A stretch of DNA of 64,000 nt from Pycnococcus provasolii. Its lineage: Eukaryota; Chlorophyta; Pseudoscourfieldiophyceae; Pseudoscourfieldiales. The notes beneath the pieces were generated by a model. The model was given only the letters and a program-made list of their open reading frames with translations. It made no database searches and was not told the DNA's origin. Both the position numbers and the translations under genes were made by a program. Location of the stretch: positions 496,001 through 560,000 of the forward strand of contig CP150574.1 in NCBI GenBank assembly GCA_049487715.1. The letters run 5' to 3'. The number at the start of each line of letters is the position of its first letter. The stretch's first letter is position 1. Below are positions 50,276 to 58,986 of the stretch, one piece after another.

Positions 50276-51891
50276 TCATGGCTGCGACGACTGAGCGCTT
50301 TTCTGCGCAGCTTCCGTCACCAGCGACGCCGCCTTTTGGAATGCCGGCGACTCCTTCATAGCCTGGTACTGACCAAAGGCTTTCTGCGCCGTGGGGCTGG
50401 CGTTGATTCGCTTGCGGATCTCCGAGCTCACCTTCTGGAACTGCTCCGATGAAGCCACCTTCGCCTGCACCTCCTTCGCCACGTCAGCAGCCGTCTTGGC
50501 CGCCTCAACTGCCGCCTTGGCGCCCTGCTGTGCAAGATTTTCCGCCGTGTTGTATGCCGTGGACATCGAGTCTCCGAGCGCGGCGTTCATCGCGCCGTAG
50601 TTGTGGAGCGCCTGCTTGCCCGCCTGCACGGGATTGAGCGGAACACCAACGGACAGACCCTTGGGCGTCGCCTTGGCGGACACCTTGGGCAAAGCCTTGG
50701 ATGGTATGACACCTGGCGTGGCGAGCGTCTGCTGAAGAAGTTCGAGCGGAGTGAGGGCGGGGTTTGCTCCAGGCGCGGGTCCCGTAAGCTGCGGGGCGAC
50801 AGCCGGGTCCGTCGGAATCACCTGCGTGGGAAGGGGCGTCGGCTGAGCACCGAAGCCAGGTCCACCTCCCTCCCTGCTCTGCGGGAGAACGCCCTCCGCC
50901 TCGCGCTCCGGCGCCGAGAGCTCGGCGCCATCCGGCCCGAAGCTCACGCCAACCTGCTCCGACTCTCGGTCACTTGCACCCTCGAACTCGATGTTCTCCT
51001 CCTGCGCGGTGGCGATGGCTGTCTGCACGTCCGGTGCGCGTAGAGCAGGCGCGAGGAACGGTGCGTTCGTCGCGATGAACTCGTTGAACCACGTCGCCCA
51101 CGGCGTCTCGAAGCGAATCCAAGACGCGGAGCCGAGCGTGTTCACCTCACCGAAGCGCACGATACACTTGATCGGCTTCCAGTCAGGAGCCTGCAGGTGT
51201 CCAGACTTGAAGACTGGCGCAGAGTACTTCCAGGTCTTGCCACGGCATCCAGCAATGGCATCCTCATTGAGGAAGTACTCGGTCGCGATGCCAAAACTGT
51301 TTGGTACGCTTGAGAATTTCTTCTCCTTGATCTTGTTTGGCACCTCGATAAGCTTCGTCGTGTTCGACCATTTCTTCCACTCGCACGCGTATGCGCTGAA
51401 CTTCCACTTCGCACCCTTCCACTGCGCCGGCGCGATGTATGCGTGACGCCAGTATCCTCCGCTGAATGGCGTGGGACAGTCAGAGGTGTCGATAAAGTTT
51501 TGCCCTGTTGTTTTTGTTTTTGTTTATTGAGGTGGAGTGGTGGGGAATCAGTGAGTTTGTGTTTGTCGTGGTTGAACAACAATGACACGACGACGTGAGG
51601 AAGACAAAGCAACGTACACGACGTTGGAACGTTGGTTCCAAAGTTGGCGAGCAGTTCTTCGACCCCCGCGGCGTCCTGTTCGAGCTGCTCCAGGATGTCG
51701 CTGGGCACTTCCGTCTCCGGTCCCTCCGGTCCGGTGGGCGCTTCCGCCTGCTCAATGATGGCAGGTGAGTCCGCCAGCTGCTCGATGTCCTGCGCGCTCG
51801 CGAGAAGGATTCCCGAGTTCCAAGTCGTCGTCGTCGTTCCAACAGCGGCAGCGAGCATGCACCACGTGGCGGTGACTGTCGCGAACGCCAT
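50276..51891 (-). CDS. unknown secreted protein with Trp/aromatic domain and helical tail
   Basis: Two exons, 51618-51891 and 50276-51504, joined over a 113-nt intron (51505-51617; GTACGT donor, CAACAG acceptor) with frame restored, giving 500 residues. ATG 51891 starts a signal peptide (MAFATVTATWCMLAAAVG, then cleavage before AQDIEQL or nearby). An acidic Pro/Glu region precedes a domain rich in Trp, Tyr and Cys (SDCPTPFSGGYWRHAYIAPA, CEWKKWSNTTKLIEV, GCRGKTWKYSAPVF, PIKCIVRFG, ~90-230) that looks extracellular. A Pro/Gly/Ala-rich linker follows, then a long Ala/Lys/Gln helix (~400-500) likely to form a coiled coil. No family is recognised. The gene model rests on one inferred intron. Confidence 0.75.
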
Positions 51892-53214
51892 CTTTCTTCT
51901 TCTCTTCTTCTTGCGTTTCTCAAGAACTGCCACCAACGTTTTCCTACACAATGCTGCAGACTACAACTGTCGTTACTAGGTTCTGAGATGGAACTTCTTC
52001 GGGTGATGAGTTGTTGATGCAGCCCTGAAACTGGCAAAGTGGAGTGCAGGCTCACGTGAGTCTGGCCACCCAGTAAAGAAAGAAGGAGCAATATCCTTAA
52101 TAAAGGCACGTAGAACGGTGCAACTCGTTGGCACCAGGTCAAAAAGACCACCGACTACTGATAAGTAAGTAACCTCGTTGGTCTCCGCACGCATCCATCC
52201 AGGGGGCCATGGCATGGCGCGGGCAGTCGTACATAGGGGGAAAGAAGGGGAAGGGGGTCCCGGACGATCCAAAGGGTGGTGGAGTGGTGGTGCATGCGAG
52301 GTCCACGAGGGTAGCTCCATGCGAGGAATGATTCATTCGGGGTTCGTTGATTCGAGGAAATGATTCGGGGTTGGGTTCCGCTAGTTCCTGTGGAGGTGTC
52401 CTGTGGAGGTGTGTTAGACGTTTTCCACGAGACGCCCCAGGGCCAGGGCCTCGTTGGTGTCCGGACCTTTCCCCCTTATAAATGCGGGACAAAGGCTCAA
52501 TCACCCTCTGCCTTCGGGATTCCCATTCCATCGGGTATCTTCGAACTCCAAATTCCCTCGAGTTTTGGCCGACCCTACCTTATTCGGATAGGATGGTGAT
52601 TGGACTCCCATGTTCGCATGTCATGAATACTTGTCGATGCTTACTCATGTTCCTCTTGCCCCTCTTTTTCTTTCTTTTCCTCTTACCTTCTTCTTTACTC
52701 CTTTAGGGATTGATTAGTGGTCGTCTGGTTCTTCTCAGTCATTTCTTTCTTTCTTTTCTCTAAGGGGATTAGAGTTCGACATTCAACCAAGGTACCTACC
52801 TACGCATTACTCAGCATTAGCATTACCATCGTTGGGTTCCATTCCTCGATGAGGTCCGAATAAAGCAATACATACATCCTTCTATAATACTACAGACAGC
52901 TTTTTCTTACGTGCGTGCGTGCATGCTTGTCGTGTGTTTCTTTTGATTTCGACTTCTGGTAAACGACGGTCGAACAAACCAAACCAACCTCTCACCAACT
53001 GGATTTCACGCACGCGTCGGTCGGAACTACTGCACCGGACATACGTACAGTACAGTAAGTAAGCTTACCTTCCTTCATCCCAACAGCAAGCAGTTCAGTT
53101 GGCAGCAGACATCAACAGAAAAGGTGTATGACAAACTAGCAAGAATACTACTTCACTGTTTGTTGGCTTTTGTTTTTATTTTTTGTTTTCGTGGACATCT
53201 CGTTCTGGTTGGTG
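51892..53214. other. divergent intergenic region
   Basis: About 1.3 kb of lower GC with pyrimidine tracts (TTTCTTTC, 52668-52760), short CCTACCTACG and TGCGTGCGTGCATGC repeats, and no convincing coding sequence. Confidence 0.5.
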
Positions 53215-54177
53215 ATGAAAGAGTGCTGTGACGATGGATACATATCGTACGATGAACATGGACGCTCTGTGACAAGACTGTCACTGCCGCGCGCGTGCAA
53301 ACGCACCACCACTGCATCGCCAGCAACAAGCGAGAACCTCTGCAAACACCACGTTGAGAACGACCAGATTGACGAGGCTGCCGCCGCCGCCGCCGCCGCC
53401 GCTGCTGCTGCAGCCTACGAAGTACAATCACAGCGCCCTCGTCCGGGGTGCGGGCACTGCATAGAGTGCAACGGCATACCACCTTGGATGATTCACGCCG
53501 CGGCAGCAGCGTCGCAGGATACGCCGTCGTCGACGACGCAGTACACGCCACCTAGTGAGCTTACGACATGGCCAGGTGGATTCGTTAATCCAGCTGCCTA
53601 TTACCACCAGAGGCGTGCACAGTTAAGTTCGTCATTCAAGAAGTCGTCGTCGTCGTCGTCGTATTCGTGTGCAGCGGCAGCAGCAGCAGCAGCAGCAGAA
53701 GCAGAAACAGCATCACAGGCTGGAGCACAACGCGACGACGACGACGACGTCAACATCGAGGTGTTTGCGAACCTGTGGCAGCGTCGTCGTCAGCGCGGCG
53801 ATAGCAACGACATCGAGCCAACCGTTGGTGGGCGCCTGCGCAATGCCGTATTTGCGGGTGCGGGTGCTCTCGTTCGCGCGCTCGTTCCTACGTCTCCATC
53901 ACAACAGCCACACCCACAGCAGGCACATCGTCCGGCAATAATGCCGAAGCGCCTCTGCGTTGACATTCCGCTCACACGAACGAATGTTCCAGACGGCACA
54001 CCCAATGCTTATCGAGTCAGCTCCAACGACGTTCACGACGCGCCGCCGACGCAAACGACGACACGCGATAGTCCTCCTCCTCCCGCTCTCCCTTGTCACC
54101 ACCATCATCCTCATTGTCGCACGACGAAGAAGCGCACGCGTTCGGATAACTTGCTACGTGCGTCTTACGAGTTGTAG
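53215..54177 (+). CDS. unknown Ala/Ser-rich protein with basic C-terminus
   Basis: 320 residues, ATG 53215. It begins MKECCDDGYISYDEHG, has two poly-Ala runs (GCC/GCA triplets near 53385-53415 and 53675-53695), a CGHCIECN motif in a short Cys-containing block (GCGHCIECNGIPPWMI), a poly-Ser run, an acidic-to-basic segment (DDDDDVNIEVFANLWQRRRQ) and a basic end with a possible nuclear signal (TKKRTRSDNLL). No family is recognised. Low complexity weakens the case, but the single long ATG-initiated frame and the Cys block suggest a real gene. Confidence 0.55.
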   Translation: MKECCDDGYISYDEHGRSVTRLSLPRACKRTTTASPATSENLCKHHVENDQIDEAAAAAAAAAAAAAYEVQSQRPRPGCGHCIECNGIPPWMIHAAAAASQDTPSSTTQYTPPSELTTWPGGFVNPAAYYHQRRAQLSSSFKKSSSSSSYSCAAAAAAAAAEAETASQAGAQRDDDDDVNIEVFANLWQRRRQRGDSNDIEPTVGGRLRNAVFAGAGALVRALVPTSPSQQPHPQQAHRPAIMPKRLCVDIPLTRTNVPDGTPNAYRVSSNDVHDAPPTQTTTRDSPPPPALPCHHHHPHCRTTKKRTRSDNLLRASYEL

Positions 54178-54444
54178 GCGGTACGGGTAGAAAGTCGTCG
54201 TCTCTTGACTCACCCACGAGTCTCGCGTTCAGCACACACAGCACAACGTGCCGTGGGCGGATATTCATCTTGTTACTATGTTTGCGAAGACACATGAGTG
54301 CCCGTTTCATTTTCATTTCATTACAAAAGCACACTCGTGACAACGTCTCGTGACATGCGAATATTCTGACCCTCTAGCTAGGGGGGTTGAGCGACAACTC
54401 CACATTCTCCTCCTCCCTTTTCCTCCCGCGATCAAACGAAGAAG

Positions 54445-57400
54445 ATGTCCGCAGCAGCAGCAGCAGCGCGCGTCCACGTGTACTTGTCGTACGCGCTCAC
54501 GCTCGCGGCGCTGTGCCTGTGCCTGGCCTTGGCGGCTCGGCTGTCGTTCGACGTCGACACGTCGCCCGACGGCTTCGTGGACCCCGCGGCGCCGGAGTCG
54601 AGGCACCTGCGTGCGCTGCGAGACGTGCTGTCTTACATGAAGACAAAGGAGGCGGAGCGAAACGCACGGATCATACCGCCGGCGCCGAGCGACGACAAGC
54701 CTCGGCCTGCGCCAGAACCCGTCTTGGAGCGACGGCAAAGTCGGCCAAGCTACTGGCTTGGCATCATCTACGAGCACGCCGACGGCATGCTCACGGACAG
54801 CCGCTTGCAGTGTGTGTCGCAGCTTGAGGAGGCAATCCCTCACTCGCTAAACGGATTCGAGAAGTTCTGCCACAAGCAGGGCGCTGACGGCACACTGCGG
54901 CCGGTGGAAATGCTCGCGCCGTACCTTGCAGATGTTGCACAGACGCACTTCAACGTCACGCGCGACGTGGCGACGGCTTTTGCAGACGCACTGACAGAGA
55001 CAACAGACGACGAGCAGCCGCAGCAGACACTGCCGGAATCTTGCTTAGAGTGGTTCCCAGAGTCGAAAGCCATGCCGCCTTGCAGACTGGAGTGCGCCAA
55101 ACCCGTTAGCGTCGCGACGATGCTGACGATGCTTCGGAACGCCACCGCGGAGGCGATACAACGTGCCGACGCCGTCGTGTCGTCGCTTCCGCTGGAAGCT
55201 GACACCAACGCGGGGAGCACGATAAGGTCGCTCGTCGAAGCGATGCGTTTTGCAGCCACGGGTAATCTGGCTGACGTTGCCGCACGACTCCCCGCAAGTC
55301 TGCTCGCGCAGTCGTTTGGACTGCCGCACAGCGTCGACTGGTTCTTTGATCGCCAGTACCTGAGTTCTGCCGCAACGCCGTGTGGCGCAGCATCGCCACA
55401 CATGATAAGCAACGGCAGCACCACCTTCCCACCGTCGCCCGTCGCACCGTTCGTGTGCCCCGCGCGTGTTGCGCGCAAGCTGCGCTCAACGTTCGTGTTC
55501 TCTCTCCCACTTGCCAATTACACCACCTTCACCGACCGCCGCACCGAGCAGGATGCGCGGTACTCAGCATTCGTTGATCAGGCGTCAGCCGCCATTCCGC
55601 GCCTCGTGCGCGGCATCGACGCATGCCGTGACGTGCGCGTGCTCCATTGGGGTGCATTCATCACCGAGTTTGAGATTCGATCCATCATCATTCGCGACGC
55701 GCGCTTGTTCGTCGCATCCATCGTGCTCGTGTCGGCCATGCTATTTGCCTTCCTGCAAGCATCGTTTGTCGTCACGCTGCACGCGCTCGTCGCGATCCTG
55801 GGAGCCCTGCCCCTCGCCCTCGCCATGTGCCGTCTTCTTCTCGGCATCTCGTACGTGCCATTCCTCGTCGTCGCCGCGCCCTTCGTCTTGCTGGGCATCG
55901 GCTGCGACGACGTCCTGCTCGTCGCCGATGCACATCTGAACCGCGGCATGCGCGGCGTGGCGGAGGCAACGTACGCAGCTGCGGCGACGTCTTTCACGAC
56001 CGCCGCCGCGTTCCTGGCGTGCTTTCAATTCTCCGCCGTCATTCCCGTTCGCGTTCTTGGCATCACGTGCTGCGCCGGCGTGCTTTGCTGCTTCCTTCTG
56101 ACGTTCGGACTACTTCCTTTAATTCTCGAGTACAAGCGGAAACGCGACGAGGCGAAGGCGACGGCGTGCCCTGCGACGTGGAGATATTGGGGAGCAACAT
56201 TCTTCTCCACCTCTCCACAGGCCCGCTTCAACGCGCTCCATCGCGAGCGTGAACGTGCGGTGCATGCACAAGATGACCTCGAGCTTGTTCGCCTTACGGC
56301 AAGCCCCGAGAGTGGGAACGAAGGGGAAGAGGAAGGGGAAGAATCCGGTGGCAAGCAGCAGGAGCACGGCTTGCTCCACGGCACTGCAATGTCAACATTT
56401 CGGGTGGCAAGGCTCGAAGTGCCCGTCCTTCCTTCCATGCACCGCGTGCACGACGTGATAGCGGACGTGGTCGTGCGCCGGTACCCGCGGTACTTCGCTG
56501 CAGCTACTGTTGCGGCGCTCTTGGGCTTTGCGGTGTACACCAGCACGGCACTTCGTGCGGCGGATGCACCACCTACTCTTCTGAAAGCTCAGCACGACCT
56601 GATGGAGCTTCAGCGTTCTCTTACGGCGGACTTCCTGAGCGAGAGCTGGACTGAGGTTGACGTCGTGTGGGGCCTTGATGGCACTATTCGCGCGCTCGAC
56701 CGCTCGTTTTCAACATCGAAGACCTCGGACATGTCCTACGCACTTAACCCATATGCTCCACGAGGAGAGCCTGCATTTGACGAGACGTTCCAGCTCAGCC
56801 GTCGTGCTGTGACTGACATAGCCGCCTCGTGCCGTACAGCGCGGGCGTCGAAAGAGCAACTTCTGCTGACGCACGGGGCGGAGGCGAGAGAGTGCGCCAC
56901 GGAGCGATTTCTAAGGTGGCTGGACAACTGTGCCAGCAATGCCGCGTGCAACGGCACCATAGTGGAATCATCATCCAGCGCCGTCGACAAGTCTTTGGGC
57001 ATATGGCTTAACGACGCTGGCAAAGACGGCGGAGCTGGCGCGGGCGATTCGTACGCGCGCAACCTGAATGGCACGGTGCATGCGGTGGTCGAACGCTTTT
57101 ATGTCGACCTGCATCCTCTATCCGCTCGCCTTACCGACGTGCGCCGCACGCTCGATGCATGGAACGAGTTCGTGTCTCGCACCGAGACTCCCGAGGCGAC
57201 GCCCGTTCACGCCTCGACGCTGTGGAGCCGAGTTACCGTTTCGGACAGCGTTCGCAGTGGCGCGGCTCACGTTCCAGCAGCTGCGGGAGCGGCATCCGTG
57301 CTTGCGACCGCTCCGCTTGTTTATCGCATGCGTCGCAAGGTAGATGCACTGCGTGCCGTGGTTTCCATTCTTGTCAGCCTTTCTCTGGCCCTTGCTTGCA

Positions 57401-57846
57401 GCCTGAGCGTACTAGCGGCTATGGGGTGGACGTTCGGGCCCATTGAAAGCCTGTGCGCAACTCTTCTGGCGGGCTCGAGTGTAGATTACTGCACGCACGT
57501 CGTTGCCGCATATGCCGCCGGCGGTTCGTCACCTTTGGCAGAAAGTGACAATTCGACGGCGGATGAGGAAGAGGAGGAGGAGGAGGAGGAGGAGGAGGAG
57601 GAGGAGGAGGAGGAGAACAACGTTGAACGTGCGGAGGTCAACGATGCGCGCGAGAATGCAGCGCGTGCTGTATGTCATGCAGGTCCCGTCGCCTTGCGAG
57701 CGGCGTTGACCACGGCAGTTGCAGTGTGCCCTCTGCTTTTTGCGCAGGTGGAGGCGCTACGTCGTATCGGCGAAGCGATTGTTCTCAACAGCGTTGTTGG
57801 CTATGTCGTGGCAGCCATCTGTTTGCCAAGCCTGCTGGCATGCTGA
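54445..57846 (+). CDS. Dispatched/Patched-like RND membrane protein
   Basis: 1133 residues, single exon, ATG 54445. It has the two-half RND plan: an N-terminal helix (~9-31), a large Cys-containing luminal or outer domain (~35-415), a five-helix bundle like a sterol-sensing domain (~420-570), a cytosolic linker rich in Glu/Gly, another single helix (~690), a second outer domain, and a second bundle (~970-1133). The charge-relay motifs are GIGCDDVLLVAD in the first half (~485) and GSSVDYCTHVVAAY in the second (~1010); the DD and the SVDYxxH pattern match Dispatched rather than NPC1. A poly-Glu run (~1041-1057) sits in a loop of the last bundle. In animals Dispatched exports lipid-modified Hedgehog using Na+; the algal substrate is unknown. 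TGTAA at 57879-57883. Confidence 0.82.
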   Translation: MSAAAAAARVHVYLSYALTLAALCLCLALAARLSFDVDTSPDGFVDPAAPESRHLRALRDVLSYMKTKEAERNARIIPPAPSDDKPRPAPEPVLERRQSRPSYWLGIIYEHADGMLTDSRLQCVSQLEEAIPHSLNGFEKFCHKQGADGTLRPVEMLAPYLADVAQTHFNVTRDVATAFADALTETTDDEQPQQTLPESCLEWFPESKAMPPCRLECAKPVSVATMLTMLRNATAEAIQRADAVVSSLPLEADTNAGSTIRSLVEAMRFAATGNLADVAARLPASLLAQSFGLPHSVDWFFDRQYLSSAATPCGAASPHMISNGSTTFPPSPVAPFVCPARVARKLRSTFVFSLPLANYTTFTDRRTEQDARYSAFVDQASAAIPRLVRGIDACRDVRVLHWGAFITEFEIRSIIIRDARLFVASIVLVSAMLFAFLQASFVVTLHALVAILGALPLALAMCRLLLGISYVPFLVVAAPFVLLGIGCDDVLLVADAHLNRGMRGVAEATYAAAATSFTTAAAFLACFQFSAVIPVRVLGITCCAGVLCCFLLTFGLLPLILEYKRKRDEAKATACPATWRYWGATFFSTSPQARFNALHRERERAVHAQDDLELVRLTASPESGNEGEEEGEESGGKQQEHGLLHGTAMSTFRVARLEVPVLPSMHRVHDVIADVVVRRYPRYFAAATVAALLGFAVYTSTALRAADAPPTLLKAQHDLMELQRSLTADFLSESWTEVDVVWGLDGTIRALDRSFSTSKTSDMSYALNPYAPRGEPAFDETFQLSRRAVTDIAASCRTARASKEQLLLTHGAEARECATERFLRWLDNCASNAACNGTIVESSSSAVDKSLGIWLNDAGKDGGAGAGDSYARNLNGTVHAVVERFYVDLHPLSARLTDVRRTLDAWNEFVSRTETPEATPVHASTLWSRVTVSDSVRSGAAHVPAAAGAASVLATAPLVYRMRRKVDALRAVVSILVSLSLALACSLSVLAAMGWTFGPIESLCATLLAGSSVDYCTHVVAAYAAGGSSPLAESDNSTADEEEEEEEEEEEEEEEEENNVERAEVNDARENAARAVCHAGPVALRAALTTAVAVCPLLFAQVEALRRIGEAIVLNSVVGYVVAAICLPSLLAC
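57567..57615 (+). repeat. (GAG)n poly-Glu microsatellite
   Basis: About 16 GAG/GAA codons in the Dispatched-like gene, in a loop between transmembrane helices. Confidence 0.95.
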
Positions 57847-58082
57847 CATTCTAATTTAAGTTTCTTTCGTGTTGGAGATGTAATGAATTTTGTACATTTG
57901 ATAGTGGATGAGGATGACTGGGCAACAGTTCAATTCAATGTAATTTGTAATTTGTAACTTGTGACATGTGCAACTTCCACTTCTCAACATTGCAACAAAG
58001 TAGTGGTTGTAGTAAGTCAGTCCTCCTCTGTCTGTCTGCGCAACAAAGTCACCTCCCCCTCACCGTTTCCAGAAAAAAAAAC

Positions 58083-58646
58083 TCAGCCTCTCTTGCCTTT
58101 CTTGCCTTTCTTCGTCTTGGTGGGTTTCTTGGGTGTGTATACGGGCGTGTATTTTGTTGGCTTGTGGATGTGGATGACTATCTCTCCGTCTTTCTTCTTG
58201 CACTTGCAGGGGAACAGAATGTGATTGTAATCGCAGTCTGTGTACTTTTCGATGTACTTGTGAAGCTCGCCATAGTTGAACATGGCCGTGCCGACATACC
58301 TCGCCTCCATTCCGTAGTAGCTCGACAGAATCTTCGTCAACTTATACTGAGATTCTTGTGCGCATGTCTTCCTGCAGGATTTCTCAGTCATACCATATGT
58401 TGATCGACACGTGCGCACACAATCCTTGTACAGGTTGATGTGCTCATGCCACTCCTTGCAAAGAGAGATGTACTGGTTGTTGTCCCTCCTGAAGTTTTTT
58501 GGCTTCTTCCTCTTCCACTTCTTCAGTACCTTCAGCGCCTTCTCAGTCAACCTGATTGTCGCCTCGAATCCTTTGCACAAGTGCAGGTTCGTGTAGCACT
58601 TGTTGGACTTGTATCCTGACGTGCCGTGGTGTTCAATTGGTTTCAT
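58083..58646 (-). CDS. unknown Cys-rich basic protein
   Basis: 187 residues from ATG 58646. Ten or more Cys lie in spaced pairs: NKCYTNLHLCKGF, SLCKEWHEHINLYKDCVRTC, KSCRKTCAQES, TDCDY, FPCKCKKK. The C-terminus is Lys/Pro/Thr-rich and ends in poly-Lys/Gly. This pattern suggests a secreted, disulphide-bonded protein, but no signal peptide is visible, so an upstream exon may be missing. The DNA is AT-richer than its neighbours and codons differ, hinting at a different origin. The hAT insertion lies ~190 bp upstream and may have separated the gene from an upstream exon or promoter. Confidence 0.55.
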   Translation of the reverse strand: MKPIEHHGTSGYKSNKCYTNLHLCKGFEATIRLTEKALKVLKKWKRKKPKNFRRDNNQYISLCKEWHEHINLYKDCVRTCRSTYGMTEKSCRKTCAQESQYKLTKILSSYYGMEARYVGTAMFNYGELHKYIEKYTDCDYNHILFPCKCKKKDGEIVIHIHKPTKYTPVYTPKKPTKTKKGKKGKRG

Positions 58647-58835
58647 TTCGCCACTCGAGGCGCTGTTCGGAACGCTCAGCAAATTACGACCGCCGCGTGC
58701 CCCGGATTGGACTTGGACGGGTCAACAAACCCCTAATAAAAGCAAACGATCGTGCTTTGGAAAAGGAAGTGGAAACCCCACTAGAACATCAATCCTGGGG
58801 CTCACAATCAACGAATCTCACCCCTGCCCCGGATA

Positions 58836-58843
58836 CCTGAGAT
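58836..58843. repeat. 8-bp target-site duplication, left (CCTGAGAT)
   Basis: Directly abuts the left terminal inverted repeat; identical to 61803-61810. Confidence 0.95.
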
Positions 58844-58864
58844 CTAGGATGGTCCATTCGTTTT
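58844..58864 (+). repeat. left terminal inverted repeat of the hAT element
   Basis: 21 bp, perfect inverse of 61782-61802. Confidence 0.95.
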
Positions 58865-58907
58865 CATTCGGGGTTAATTCGCGACGAATGGGTCCCCGCC
58901 GCCGGCG

Positions 58908-58960
58908 GCAACCGAATCGGACCGAATCGGACCGAATCGGACCGAATCACCACCGAATCA
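58908..58960 (+). repeat. left subterminal repeats (CCGAATCGGA)n
   Basis: Four tandem ACCGAATCGG-type units plus ACCGAATCA variants. The same core appears near the right end. These are candidate transposase-binding sites. Confidence 0.85.
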
Positions 58961-58986
58961 TTTCACGCCCGCACAGGAGCACTGCC

